Below are positions 10,030-22,845 of a DNA stretch of 64,000 bases, in pieces. Position numbers and translations under genes: made by a program. Each line of letters starts with the position of its first letter. Position 1 is the first letter of the stretch. The notes below the pieces were generated by a model. That model was not told the origin of the DNA. It ran no database searches and saw only the letters and a list, made by a program, of their open reading frames with translations. The stretch comes from Sipunculus nudus (lineage: Eukaryota; Annelida; Sipuncula; Golfingiida; Sipunculidae): assembly GCA_026874595.1 (NCBI GenBank), contig CM049318.1:51364750-51428749 (forward strand), read 5' to 3'.

Positions 10030-11260
10030 ATGCACGTTTAATTTAATTTCATAACTGTAGACATATTTATAAGTTCTGGTAATAATCCGAAAGGCAAACT
10101 GAAGACAACCCGTATATACACTCTGTAAAAGTCTGAAGAATATCTATAATTTCTGCAATTAATGGAAAGGTAAAAAAAAAAATAATAAACTGACGAGAGA
10201 GTCACACACGAAGAGTGTCCGCTTGTATTTTTCTCTCTGCCGGCTCTAAACACAGCCCTTATTTATAACTTTTTCACCCGAAGCCCGGAAACTTCCATAT
10301 TCACGAATATTCCAAACACACAACAATACATGCGTACCAATGGCGCATGAACAGACCCGAAATTTCTAGACTACAACGGGCACTGTGTCTCTACACGCCA
10401 GAGTTCAGCCAGTGCGGTTCCCATAGAAACGCCCAGGGCTTGAGCCTAACAAGAATCAGAACGCCAGGCGCATAATAAACAGATACATGTAACACTATAA
10501 AACAGATATATACATGTAACAATAATGACAAGGCCACATTGCATGAGAAATGTATGAATAATGAGAAGGCCATTAACACAAAATTATCAATGGAGGACAT
10601 ATTGACACACTGGTTTCAGATTGCCAGTCATTGCGAACTAAGTACAGATGTCTTAAAAAATGGGACAGGTTAAATGGAGTGAGAAGGGAGTCAAAATAAA
10701 TGACACTAAAACCAGATTTTGTTACACAGGACTTGACATGTATTTTTACCCTCTGTCCTTATTTATAACTTTTTCACCCGAAGCCCGGAAACTTCCATAT
10801 TCACGAATATTCCAAACACACAACAATACATGCGTACCAATGGCGCATGAACAGACCCGAAATTTCTAGACTACAACGGGCACTGTGTCTCTACACGCCA
10901 GAGTTCAGCCAGTGCGGTTCCCATAGAAACGCCCAGGGCTTGAGCCTAACAAGAATCAGAACGCCAGGCGCATAATAAACAGATACATGTAACACTATAA
11001 AACAGATATATACATGTAACAATAATGACAAGGCCACATTGCATGAGAAATGTATGAATAATGAGAAGGCCATTAACACAAAATTATCAATGGAGGACAT
11101 ATTGACACACTGGTTTCAGATTGCCAGTCATTGCGAACTAAGTACAGGTGTCTTAAAAAAAATGGGACAGGTTAAATGGAGTGAGAAGGGAGTCAAAATA
11201 AATGACACTAAAACCAGATTTTGTTACACAGGACTTGACATGTATTTTTACCCTCTGTCC
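10030..11260 (-). mobile_element. LTR-like fragment with a 500 bp tandem duplication
   Basis: The segment shares ordered words with the solo LTR at 12839-13699 (TATTTATAACTTTT followed by a Pro/Cys-poor spacer, ACACAACAATACAT or CCCAACAATACAT, ATCCGAAAGGCAAACT or ATCCCGAAAGCAAACT). Bases 10257-10756 and 10757-11260 are near-identical copies offset by exactly 500 bp, with one substitution and a 2 bp indel noticed. On the minus strand each copy contains TATAAATA, a plausible LTR TATA box. The identical 69-residue ORFs in the two copies are a by-product. Confidence 0.65.
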
Positions 11261-12339
11261 ATGGAGGCATAATGTGGGAAAACAAGGCTTTTAATGTACA
11301 TGTTTTATTGATCCATATGCATTTGTATATTTACCCCAAACAAACTCTCTTATAGCCAGATTGATCTTAAAAAAATTATCTACACAGATATTATACAAAC
11401 AGTGAATATAAATCAAGTGACTGTTTTCGGTCATTGTATTTTTTTTGTTATTCCAACTGAACGGAGTTGCTTATAACTTCAGTCTCCCATGTCTGTCCGT
11501 TGTATTTTAATTTTGTATCTCGGTCTGTCTGTTAGTATATTTAAATTAGTACAGATTCAAAAAAGGTGCTTTCAAACTGAAGTTTTATGAAGCAGTTGAG
11601 GAATAATTAAAGTTAAATAATTGTTATCGATTTGAACTGCATACAGACAGGCTGTCTTTATCACATTACATTAGTTAATTTTCTCCTTCCTAGGAGCATA
11701 GGCTGATCATCATATAGACCTGCGAGGCCGTCTGTAATTATGTTTTCTGCTATATTATGTAAAATAAGACGATATCCCGTGCCTCGGTACACGTGAACTT
11801 CTGTGGTCTGAACGTCTGTGCGGTCCTCTATCTGCGACGTCAGAGAACCATACATAAGTAATATAATTTACCGGCAGGTGGCAGTACCTATTGTAGGCGA
11901 GGCAATTTAGCCATTTGAACAGTTCCCCCATCGGAGACAAATAGTATTACTGGCTGCAAATTCTAGTCACCATATCAAAAACAATACATATACTAGTATA
12001 TTAAAGACGGTTTTAATATAAAATTACTAAAAAAACTACGGTTATTCTATGCAGCACATTTCTTTCATAATAGTATCCGTGGAAACCAACAAAGCACATT
12101 AATGTATTCACCAGATGGATGATATTAAAAGCATCACTGGCCACCTGTCTAACCAATTACCCTCGCACTAATCAATTTTGGTCCCTTTCTTTGTCTGTCT
12201 ATTCATCTCTATTACTCAACAATTATTCAATCACAATCCAGGCGTGAGCAAATATTTCCTCAATGAGACGATATGGACCTTCAGTAAGGTCTCAAGCGGC
12301 CGCCTCGATAAATAGCTAAATTTACTTAATAAAAAATAT
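11261..12339. other. Unassigned non-coding sequence
   Basis: No supported exon. A short segment near 11480-11530 has GTCTGTC words similar to the 5' parts of GTCCGTC-type repeats in this window. Confidence 0.4.
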
Positions 12340-13807
12340 TGTATCCGCCAAGACAAAGCTTTGCGGATACTGTTTTTTTGACCGGGTTCCGCCGCGGCCG
12401 GCGCTTTCGTTTCTGGAGAACTCCTCTGAGACCACTGGACCGATTTTTCAAAACTTGACCCAGTTATCGGGACAAATTTGAACTGGTGCCTAACCATTTT
12501 GCGTTGACCTCTGACCATCTGTGCGTCTGTTAACATATTGAACCACATATCTTCGGACTAGTTCACCGATCAATATGAAATTTTGGCACCAGTGTACCTT
12601 TTGGAAAGATTGTTACCCTGCAATAAACTGGTGGCGTAACCTGCAACCATTTTTGCACAGCGTCCATCTCTTTGTCTGCCTTGGGTTAAAATCGCTCATA
12701 TCTCTTCAGTGGTTGGACTTATTTACCTGAAATGTTGCGTACGTATACATCATAGATAGCTTGTTCGATTTTGTGACAGATGGCACCACCTATATTCCCA
12801 TTTACGCTGCAGACATCCATGCAAATATGCAACACATCTGTTACGGAACCTAATAACAACAGATCACGTAGTCGTGATGAGCATAAATTTTGTAATGGAG
12901 ATAAGAAAAATCAGATTCTGCAACACTAGGCAGCGTGAAATATCTAGGGGAATGAATAAAGAAGTCAGTGTTTTTTTTGTTGACAAATAATTATAATTTA
13001 TTCTTAAAACAATCCTAACATTACAATACACTAAATCAATACAATTACACAATATAACAACAGTATAACAGTAAATCAATACAATTACACAGTATAATAA
13101 ATAAAGCGTACATTACCTGGATACCACCACTGTCACAGCGACAACAAGTCCTTTAAAACGTACAATCCAAATGAACAGTTCACATAAATCTTCTCAGAGA
13201 ATAATAGTTCAATTCAATCACAAAATCTATCTCTTGTAATCCAAAAGGGAAGTTCTTGATACAATCCCGAAAGCAAACTAGAGACAGGCCACACTAAATC
13301 TGCATAGAGTTCGTAGAATCCCTGACACTACTGCAATTATCGGATAGGTCCAAAACTGACTCACACTGTTCCGTGTCCGCTGGAATATTTCTCTCTCCTC
13401 TCTCCTCGCCTCACAGCCCCTATTTATAACTTTTCATCCGAAAATTCTAGAAACTTCTATTCATGAACAATCGAAAAACCCAACAATACATAATACACAC
13501 GCCCAAAGAACATTACAAGACACGCGCTTATAGAGCGCGACCAGCCCAGAAAGTTCCAGATAAGTATGAGCGCTGTGTTTCTACACTCCGGGAGAGTTCA
13601 GCAGGTGCGATTATTTATAGCAGCGCACAGGGTTTGCGCTTGACACGAAACTGAATGCCTACAGACACATGTACCACAATGAAAGAGAGACACCTGTCAG
13701 ACATCTCACTCTATTTCCCCTTGCCATTCGATCCATGCTTCACTTCACCCGTCCTCCTCTAATATCGGCGGATACACGTAGTCGCTTGTCGATTACCCGT
13801 TTTCTAG
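12340..13807 (+). mobile_element. Family A Helentron-like element, split by a solo LTR
   Basis: It starts with TGTATCCGCC and the palindrome GTATCCGC...GCGGATAC, then ACCGGGTTCCGCCG, GTTGACCTCTGACC and internal units with ATGGCACCACCT. After the inserted LTR (12839-13699) it resumes with CTCTATTTCCCCTTGCC, GGCGGATACACGTAGTCG, a 3' hairpin (GTAGTCG...CGATTAC) and the terminus TTTTCTAG followed by T. Alignment to the uninterrupted copy at 32732-33906 shows the LTR removed cleanly. Confidence 0.8.
12839..13699 (-). mobile_element. Solo LTR, 861 bp, inserted in a family A element
   Basis: On the minus strand the ends are TGACAGGTG...CCGTAACA, a TG...CA pair. It is flanked by ACATC on the left (12834-12838) and by ACATC one base beyond the right end, consistent with a 5 bp target duplication with one extra base. 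A minus-strand TATAAATAG TATA-like box lies near 13425. No gag-pol sequence is present, so this is a solo LTR left by recombination. Class (Gypsy or BEL type) is not assignable. Confidence 0.7.
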
Positions 13808-14324
13808 TTTCACATAGAAATAAGTATTATTCAAATATCTATTTTATTTGATACACAAAACATTATAAATAAGTATTAAGTTACCGGTGGTTGGTTACTT
13901 GATAAATTTTTAATATTTGTTAATTCTTATTAATATTCACACATGAGAAAGTCTGTTCAAAATATTAGTTGATAAGCACATTATTCTGGCAGACTTTTAC
14001 AAATTACCTTAAATTTCTCTGTATTAAGAGATTCACAGAACTCTGCTTCAGTATATTGCCTGCTAGTTAATCAATTGCAGCTGGAGATTAGTGTGGGATG
14101 CTTTAGTATAGTAAACTAAAACTAATTCTTTTCAAACTTATTTTAGCCTAATATTTTAAAACAGGTACCCAAGGAAAGGCATTATTCGATACGATACGCT
14201 CTTTACACAGCGCTTAAACTATAGGCCTATACTCCCTATATCCTAAGAAATCAGTTGCTTCTTTAGAAGCGCAAGATTTCCGCTGCCTCGGGAGCGTATC
14301 GATACGAGAATGTTTGCAAGAACT
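13808..14324. other. Unassigned non-coding sequence
   Basis: AT-rich, with no exon or clear repeat. Near 14180-14310 the words ATTCGATACGATACG and GTATCGATACGAG form a loose inverted pair. Confidence 0.35.
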
Positions 14325-14608
14325 TTAAGGCCAACAAAAATAAAAGGTATACGGTTCTAAGGCACCGCCCGCGTCAATTTTTACCCCCTGCATCAAACAT
14401 TTTTATTTTGATTTTTGTCTTTCAAGAAGATAAATAATACAATTTATGTAGTGCTTTTACCCGTTTAGCAAAAAATGTTATTTTCATGCTTTTCTCTGAT
14501 CATATGACATTTTATCGAAACATACAAAAAAGGTAAAAAATAAAATACCGCCCGCCCGCACTGATTTCTAAATAAACGTGCCTGAGAACCATACTTTTTT
14601 TGGCCTTA
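14325..14608. mobile_element. MITE with TAAGGCCAA...TTGGCCTTA ends
   Basis: The left end TTAAGGCCAACAAAAATAAA leads to GGTTCTAAGGCACC; the right end has GTGCCTGAGAACC and then TTTTTTTGGCCTTA, its inverse complement. The same end structure recurs at 36583-36910 and 42182-42422. It is 284 bp with no ORF. Confidence 0.7.
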
Positions 14609-15095
14609 TGCATCAATTTTCCAACCCTAAAGTAATCACCAAAAAAGGGGGAGCATGGGTGAAAGCGGTTAAGCAGGAGTTGTTTAAAGATTTTTTAGGA
14701 TTACTTATGGGAGTAAATTCAAAATAGACACGTTTTTCAACAAAAGGGCCACCTTATTGGCTGTTTTATGTAAAATGCTCATAAATGATTTAGTTATTTC
14801 CATTATAGTTATCAAGTACTTTTAAGGTAGCGAAAATATGATATGGTATCGGAATCAGTAATTGAGGGGATTGTAGTTTACGTATTTGAAAAGAATTCGT
14901 GACTTTAATACTAAAACGGTAAATTATAAAACCCACAATGTTGCCTAGACTTTATTATTGATATTGTAGTTAAAACTGTAAAACTAAAATTTTGTTAAAT
15001 TTTGAATCCGGTCGGGATAGACTGTAAAATTAATTATTTTTTAGATTGTATTCGAATTTGAAAATCAACTGAAAGTCAGGAAAAAGGTAAGGTTT
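14609..15095. other. Unassigned non-coding sequence
   Basis: AT-rich, with no supported feature. Confidence 0.4.
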
Positions 15096-16657
15096 TTTTA
15101 GCTCAGCTGACTATGAGTCACCTGAGCCATAGCGACAATCCCTTTTCCTTTGTCCGTCTGGCCGTCCGTCCATTAACAAGGCACGTTTCGATGTACAGTT
15201 AGACCTATATATACGAATACAAAATTCAACATACACTGAGTAGGCTAAGATGTTTCATACCCAAACCAAAACCTGGGTCACTGCGACATTTTTTCTTCGA
15301 GAAATTAAGGAAAACCCTCACTTGTCTTTTAAAAAACCTGTTGTTACACTTCAGCACTGCTTAATATCAAAACCACTGATCTGTTTTAGCTCAGCTGAAT
15401 ATAAAATCATCTTAGGTATATAGTGATGGTCCTATTTCCGTCTGTCGTGCCGTCCGGCCGTCCGTTGACAAGGCACGTTTTGAAACCGTTGCATTTACAA
15501 ATCTAAAATTCTGTACATGCAGTTAGATGTCCTGAAGTTTTCCTACCAAACCGAAAACTGGGTCACTGCGACTTCGTTCCTTCGAGAAATTAAGGGGAAA
15601 CCTCCGTTCTCCAGTAAAAACCTATTGTAACATTTCAAATCTGCCCACCATGAAAACCACTGGTGTTGATGTATTCATGTTTAATATAACCATTCCTGCA
15701 TATATTTCCTATATGCACATGCCATAAATCAGGTCAACATTGCGTAGAAGTGATGGGCTCAAACAAAAAGAACTTTGTCAAAAATTAGGAAATATATTTT
15801 CTCATCTAAAAAGATTATTTTTAAAGCATGAGACTATATTCCCAATTATATAACTTTATTTAATTGAGATTCAATTGTATTCCAGAAATCATATCACAAT
15901 TTTGTAAGTTTTTTAGGTTATAAGCATAATTGTAAAATTAGTACTTGCAATTTGGCCCAAAGTGAGGATCTAACTGAAGATATGTGTCAACTGCTGAACA
16001 TGTCAACAATTTATCAAAGAGCCAACCGGTGATCATGGTTATAGTATAGTTCTTATGTTTATATAAACTGCTCACATGGTTCAATCAGAAAACGCATTGT
16101 AAGATCACAAAATATTATTTTGCAACCATTCCTCACTCATCAATTTAAACCAATCATATCAACCCTGGCCTAAATTATCCCTTCCTCTCAGACTTTTTTT
16201 CTCAAATTGTTATTATTTAAGATTTTTACCTTTAAGGTCAATTTCAGCTGAACACTGCGACCCATGGGTCCAGAAATCATATCACAATTTTGTAAGTTTT
16301 TTAGGTTATAAGCATAATTGTAAAATTAGTACTTGCAATTTGGTCCAAAGTGAGGATCCAATTGAAGATATGTGTCAACTGCTGAACATGTCAACAATTT
16401 ATCAAAGAGCCAACCGGTGATCATGGTTATAGTATAGTTCTTATGTTTATATACTGCTCACATGGTTCAATCAGAAAACGCATTGTAAGATCACAAAATA
16501 TTATTTTGCAACCATTCCTCACTCATCAGTTTAAACCAATCATATCAACCCTGGCCTAAATTATCCCTTCCTCTCAGACTTTTTTTCTCAAATTGTTATT
16601 ATTTAAGATTTTTACCTTTAAGGTCAATTTCAGCTGAACACTGCGACCCATGGGTCC
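15096..16657 (+). mobile_element. Family B Helentron-like element with two 5' ends and a tandem 378 bp duplication
   Basis: Two family B 5' ends occur in tandem: AGCTCAGCTGACTATGAGTC at about 15100 with TATAGCGA- and GTCCGTC-like words, and a diverged TAGCTCAGCTGAA at about 15387. The 3' end pattern CAGCTGAACACTGCGACCCATGGGTCC appears twice, at about 16243 and 16631 (shown here as separate words: CAGCTGAACACTGCG and GACCCATGGGTCC), because 15892-16269 and 16270-16657 are near-identical tandem copies. Confidence 0.65.
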
Positions 16658-18214
16658 CTTATTTTTTTCAGTGTTGGCTGCTGGCAACATTAATCTTCAG
16701 CTCAGCTCATACAAAAGTCCTCCAGAATACAGGTAGCTTGATTCCAATGAAATAGAGAACGCTAGTTTATCTTTAAGAAATTAACTGCTACTGCAGACCG
16801 TGGTACCATACATGCAATCTTCCTGTTTTACGCATTTTACTTGTATTTTTTTAGGATGTCAAAATCGATACACTTAAACTTCAGAAACACACCGATCTTA
16901 ACTGGTAGGCTCACAAAGTTCAAACTTGACATGCTGACAGGTCATTAAAAGTCCTCTGTGGAAATAAAAAAAATTATGATCTATCTTCTTTTAATTATGA
17001 GATGAAAACGAAGGCCTCAGCACCTTTGATTTTTTTTTAAAGATTGACAAACATAACAATACATACGAAAGGCAAGATTTCTTAGGAATTGCTGGGCCAG
17101 TTGTCATGGTATTTGATTTGCTGTAAGAATCTTGAAAGCTGATGAAGATTAAGGCGCTAGCTATATATATATGCATTTTTACTTGAATGGAGATGGTGCA
17201 AAGACACAGGGTTTGAAACTCTAATAGCTCAGGAGTCTGACCAATAAATTCTTGGAAGTTCCAACTTTACATAGAGAATGCTTTCCAGAAAACACCAGAT
17301 TGCATTGTATACTTTAACATTTTTATGGCTGTATAATTTTTACCTTTTAAGTATTGCATATTAAACAATACTAGCTGCTCCTGTGGAAAATCCACGGCTC
17401 TGTCTGATGCATTTTTTAAAATGAGCTGATAGGAACTAAAAAGACGCATATTTTAATACTAAAGTTTTGCAGGAACTATTGTCACTTATATGTGTTTTGT
17501 CACTTATATGTGTTTCACTTACATGATATAAAGATTATACTTCTGCTAGAATTCCCAAGGAACAACCTCCACCAAAATGTCAAACTTAAAAAGAAAAGTT
17601 ATTCTATTCCATAAATCACACAAAAAAATAAATTCTGGAAAGAGACGTGCAGCATATACAGCGTGTACGAATTTTTAAGAAAGAAGTTTTTTTTCCCAAT
17701 AAACAACATAGGTCCGACAGCTTCATTGCTTGGGAAATATCGTAGATATAACGATTGTATAAAGAGGCATTCTACCGTCAAATTATATGAAAGACGCTTT
17801 GTATTAGTTGAAGCTCAGGCGACATCGTGAAACATGTTTATTCAGTGTAGTCAGTAGAGGGTAGAGTCTAAGGCATGTTAACTGGCACATGCGTTATTTG
17901 TATACACATGCATACGTTGTGGAATTCTCTTGTAGTCGAAACGTATTGCTACCAATGTGAAAAAGATAGACCCAGATACATATATTCCAATAGTATTAAA
18001 TTGTTGGTTTAAGTACTTTAAATCGTCATGTAATAAGCATGCAGGTCTGATGCAAAATGGACAACTCTCCCAGATAAAAAGAAAGCAGGTTGATATATTT
18101 TGATGAAGCATTATGCAAAGAAACCACTTCAGCCTTGGTTTATTGCATTGTCTTTCAGCAAATTAACGCAAAATGTAATACACAGATTTTATTGAAAGTT
18201 TGTAGAGGGGTACA
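16658..18214. other. Unassigned non-coding sequence
   Basis: Short ORFs of about 60 codons on the minus strand have no recognisable motif or splice context. No RNA gene or repeat structure is seen beyond a short (TA)n run near 17162. Confidence 0.45.
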
Positions 18215-19140
18215 GTAAAACTGCATCCGTAAACCATTATATTTTTTGGAGGTATAATCGGAATCACCATAATTTATTCTTAGGTGCCATAATCACAATT
18301 CCACAAAGAAATAATTATTAGGGGCTACTCCTCTGTCCCCGAGTGGAAGCCGCCCATTCGTATGCAGTTGTTCTGGCACTCGCCTTGTGAACACGTGTTT
18401 CTGAACCATGACTTTGTTTTACATGAAACGTGCACGTATAAACGAACGACTGATTAGTAGACTCTGGCGGGGTTTCAAAGTACCCAAGTGTGTACAATGC
18501 CCCCGCCCCCAGGCTTCCTTTTGAAACAAAAACTTTTTTCAAACATTCCGTAAATCGGCCGAACTATTAAAACCATGGTTATAATTGAAAGAGACTTCTG
18601 AATGTATAAAAATCAACAAACCCTGTAAACCTATAAAACGGTGATCGTGTAAAGGGTCTCAGCTCTTTGTGTCCACTCAACGGAAAAGTGCTCCCTATTA
18701 AAAGATTCATGTGGACATGTGTTCCGCGCTTGAATTTAAAATCTTTAATTCCTTTTGACAGAGTAAAATTGCTTAACAGGCGATATAATGGAAATGGGGT
18801 TCAATGAGGATTACAGGTCGCCTCCTGAAAATGCGTGACAGGCGAAAAATGTTTTGCTGACATTTATACAAGTTTAGGGTAAAGACATATCAATAATCCA
18901 TTTCATTTTGGAGGTAATAAGAATCACCACAATATATATTTTCTTATAAACCATTATGACAAAGGACCATTCCTTTGTCTCCGTGTGGAAGCCACCCATT
19001 CGTATTTATTTTTTTCTGCCACTCGCAAGGTGAACTCGTGTTACTGAAGCATGACAGTGTTCACACATGACACGCATACACGTGAACACATGACTGATAT
19101 TAAAAGAGATTCTGAGGGAGGTCTGTACGCCCTGACTATA
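18215..19140. repeat. Diverged direct repeat pair
   Basis: Bases 18235-18480 and 18900-19110 share, in order, TTTGGAGGTA, GAATCACCA, CCTCTGTCCCCGAGTGGAAGC or CTTTGTCTCCGTGTGGAAGC variants, CCCATTCGTAT, CACTCGC and GAACACGTGTTTCTGAA or GAACTCGTGTTACTGAA. The offset is about 665 bp. Origin is unknown; the 74-codon ORF inside is not conserved in the second copy. Confidence 0.6.
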
Positions 19141-20732
19141 GATTCTAGTTTGTTATCAATTTAAAGATGTACGAGTGATATTTTTCATGTTTCACCCTCC
19201 CTATAGACAACGGATCTTAACAAATATATGTGAACCCTCGGAAGCAGGTAAACCGTGGTCTAGAAAAAAACCAACTCCGTATTAATTATATTGATTTTTC
19301 TCATATTTGATACACCAATGGATTCAACCAACTTCTGGGAAGAGTTAAAAGAAAGGGTGATCTCGACCTTAATTATCACGGTCCAATTAGCCGAAATGCA
19401 ATATTGTTGTTACGTTCGAAATATATATTTCAGGTTTTTAGTATTTTTCCCTCGCGTCCTCATTCTATATACAGTTAATGAATCGATTTACCTAGATTTG
19501 CAGTGATGAGTCACATGTAAAGTCTGGCGTTTTCTCAGATGTCAGATTAACTTTACTAATTCGAATATATATTGTATTGGATATATAGTATATAAAATCC
19601 AGGGTATGAGTATGACAACCCATCTTTCGCCCTATAGGAGCGGGTATTTATGACCAGGCACCATGCACAATGTCTCGCAGTTAGGACACAGATCATGTAT
19701 ATCTAATTAATATATACTGGGTAAAGGAAGTCAGAGTTAAAGTTTACGTGTTAGTAGCGGGGGAAGGAGGGCTTTAAGCCCCTCATTTAAATATGAAAGG
19801 GCAATGAATCCATCTTCATGGCAACAAGCTAGGCTTTCGCTATAACATTCAGAGACTATAAGGGCCGTTAGCGCTATATCGGCCCTCTGACATTTTGGTC
19901 CTCAACTTTTAGTATGCGAGTTCCCATGTATACCCTTTAGTCTACGAGTGCACGACCAATGTACACTTAACGTCAGAGTGCCTTTTCAATTTGCATTGAG
20001 GACCGCACTCTAACGCTCTTTGAGGATACAGGTGTTACATTATATATAAATGAGACCAATCGTTACCCTTTTCAGGATACTTTCCAAAAACACCTACCAT
20101 ATGCGAGAAAAATTCCGTTATAACTAAGAATATTGTTAAATCTCCCTGCATGTTAGATTGAATTTCTGACAGAATGAATACAAGCATGGTCTGCAAAAGG
20201 ACAGGTATGCAACTTGTATACACGCGATATACAGGAAATGACTCGTAACCATACAGACGGATTATCAGTATGTGAGTTCACATGTATTCAATTGTCTTAA
20301 TCCGTCACCCGTAGCCCAATGTTAAGACTCTTGGCTGTTTACCAAGATTCCGATGCAGAAGGATGGATAAACGTTGCAGTTCATTCCCACATATGGCTTT
20401 TTATCACGATTTAAATTAGGCTTACCAGCTCATGCAGCATAAATGCCTATTGAGTCGTGTTTACATGGCTAAAGGATATATGCTCGAATACTGTAAAAAC
20501 CAAACAGTGTTTTAAGAAAACCATTGTGTTAAACAACCCTATACACAGTATATACATTAACTGATATGATTATAGCTTTAATGACTCGTTGTCATTACAA
20601 ACACACAGTTTATAGCTGACCTGTTCTAGCATTTCTTAGATTAAAAAGGAGAGGGATTTTGCGATACTTCCTATTCAAAATTTTATGAACCCATGGAATA
20701 CCTGTGTTACCTCGGCTTTTGTTTCTGTACTG
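19141..20732. other. Unassigned non-coding sequence
   Basis: No exon, RNA gene or repeat is supported. Confidence 0.4.
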
Positions 20733-20775
20733 CCCCCCCCCCCCCCCCTTCTCCACCCCCCCCCCCCCCTCCGCC
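20733..20775. repeat. Two long poly-C runs
   Basis: Two C runs of about 13-16 bases are separated by TTCTCCA, followed by TCCGCCGG. The complementary strand is a G-rich tract that could fold into a G-quadruplex. Confidence 0.9.
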
Positions 20776-22389
20776 GGTCTTTATTTCGTGCAAAAGTAAC
20801 TGAGTAAGATGAGAGGTGCGGTTACAAACAGAATATACTTTCACTCTTTAGGCCTATTAATTATCGACCTTCAGGGGGAGACTCGACACCACGCGCGCGC
20901 GCTTCCACGTGTTAAGCCCTAGAGTGTGATTTTTAAGCGCGCGGAAACAGGGGTTTCCATGTTCATGGAAAAGGTGGCTTTTTAAAAACTCTATATTGAC
21001 AGACGGTCACTTTTCTTTTTTTTTTTTTTAATAATTTTGGCCAGGGAATTGTTAGAATTAAGTTCTTCAGCTTGATGAAAAGGTGCATGTGCAATTTTAA
21101 CATTTTGGGCTGTTGATGTTCGAAATTCGGACCTTTATTTAGATAGGGCCTATGGCTGCATGGTAAGTTATACGAAATGTGTTAGGTTTAATGAACATGG
21201 ATAGAACTTCCAGCTGTTCAAGACTGGTGGTGCCACCTACATTTTTTTATTGTTTCGCATTTGAGTTTATTTTTATTTTGTACCAAGAATTACGGCTGGT
21301 CACTGGCTAACAAAGCACGAAATCTATATAACTTGACATCCGGAGGGTTCCTACTTGGTATATAAGATCTGCTTGGAGACCTAAAATTATATCTCGGAGA
21401 CCTATATATATATTCTGTTATTTATTCAATATTGTCGCCGGCGCAGTTGAAAAATTTAAACATCTATTGCTGATACACTTTTAAATAGATAAGTCAGATA
21501 AGATATCTCAGTGATGAATGTAATGATTTACTTAAATTTGGTAAGGTTATTGGTCATGGATAGCCTTTTCTGGTATATCCAACATGCACTGATGGTGCTG
21601 TCTACAATTTCTTCATTAATGAAAATGTTTGTAGTTAGAAATAGACAGGTCGCATTTCGACCCATTTTTCAGACTTAAAAATAGACAGGTCACATTTGGA
21701 CCCAAGTAAAGAAATCGTTTACATTTAATGCACAAATTGAAATAATGTGCATCATGATTGGCATGCATATGTTTCTATCGCCGTGAATATTTGAATAAAA
21801 TCTGTTCTTCACGACTGCTACAAAAAAATTGCCAAATGCAAGAATTTAATAACAATCTATAAGTTTGTATACATTTTCTGTGTCACAGATCAGCTGCATT
21901 AGCGTCATGACCCCGAGCACATATCCAGCACATATCTGCTGCGTTAATTCCCCCACGCCAAGTGTTATTTAAGTTCATAATTTTTTCTCATATATATATA
22001 TATATATATCTATTATGTGCCTACGCCTGCACATGAGACAATTAATTGAGTGAACATTATTTTGAACAATAACAATTTTCTTGTGGATCCTTAAATATAG
22101 AAATGTTTAAAAACACTAGACTTTCTATTTTAGTAACAAATTTGGCAATGGATTTTTGTTTTTGTTTATAATTTAAAATAATAACAAGATTTTAATATTG
22201 TCTCCTATAAATAAGTTCAATGTTTTTCTTGTTTAAGTACTCCCCATAGGCCGATTTATGGTTTTACGGAGATTAAGTGGCATATTTTGGCATGGACACG
22301 TTTGCTGATTCAAGATACGTTCTCTTTCACATGTGATACACTACTGCAGCAGCATGGGGTCACTGATTTTCAGGAGAGCCAGTGCTTTA
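20776..22389. other. Non-coding sequence with a short TA run
   Basis: No exon is supported. It contains a CG-alternating stretch near 20893-20902, a TGGTGGTGCCACCTAC word near 21224 like those in the internal units of families A-C, and a (TA)n run at about 21990-22009. Confidence 0.4.
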
Positions 22390-22845
22390 CTTAGAATTCT
22401 TCCGGGACGCCCACGCCCACGCAATCAAAGTTCAATAAAATACCCGGCAAAAGGCTGTTGCGGTGTTATATAATGGTTCCCAATAGTAATGAATGCTCTG
22501 CTAACTGTTGACGCGCGGCAGGGCACAAAAAAACACAGGATCGCGTCTATGTTTCACAACAAGCCGTAAATCTACCGTAGATTAACATCAAATGAGTACC
22601 GAATGAGTGAATGCTGTTTACGTCTGCTGAAGGCTCACGGTCAGTCGGTGCAACATACCGCATGGCTTATGCTGCCACACTTATCACTGATTGGCTGTCA
22701 GTATGTGGGTGTGTGCGCCAGTTGGCCTTTCCCGCGAATTTTATATGAGGCACGAGTGACATGAATGGCGCGGATTACGCGGATATTGAGTCACAATAAC
22801 TAACAGTAATGGGCCTCGTGAAAACGGCGAGCACGTGTAGATAAG
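22390..22845 (+). promoter_or_regulatory. Candidate promoter and untranslated first exon of the SLC28 gene
   Basis: CpG dinucleotides are far denser than in neighbouring DNA (for example GGGACGCCCACGCCCACGC, TGACGCGCGGC, GGCGCGGATTACGCGG). The block ends with a good plus-strand donor, GATAAG|GTAGGTG, at 22845/22846. It would splice about 5.9 kb downstream to the acceptor at 28732, just ahead of the SLC28 ATG. No TATA box is evident. This is inference from composition, donor and orientation. Confidence 0.35.

Noticed and set aside
10391-11100. Two identical 69-codon minus-strand ORFs
   Set aside because: Identity comes from the 500 bp tandem duplication of an LTR-like segment; no conserved protein motif.
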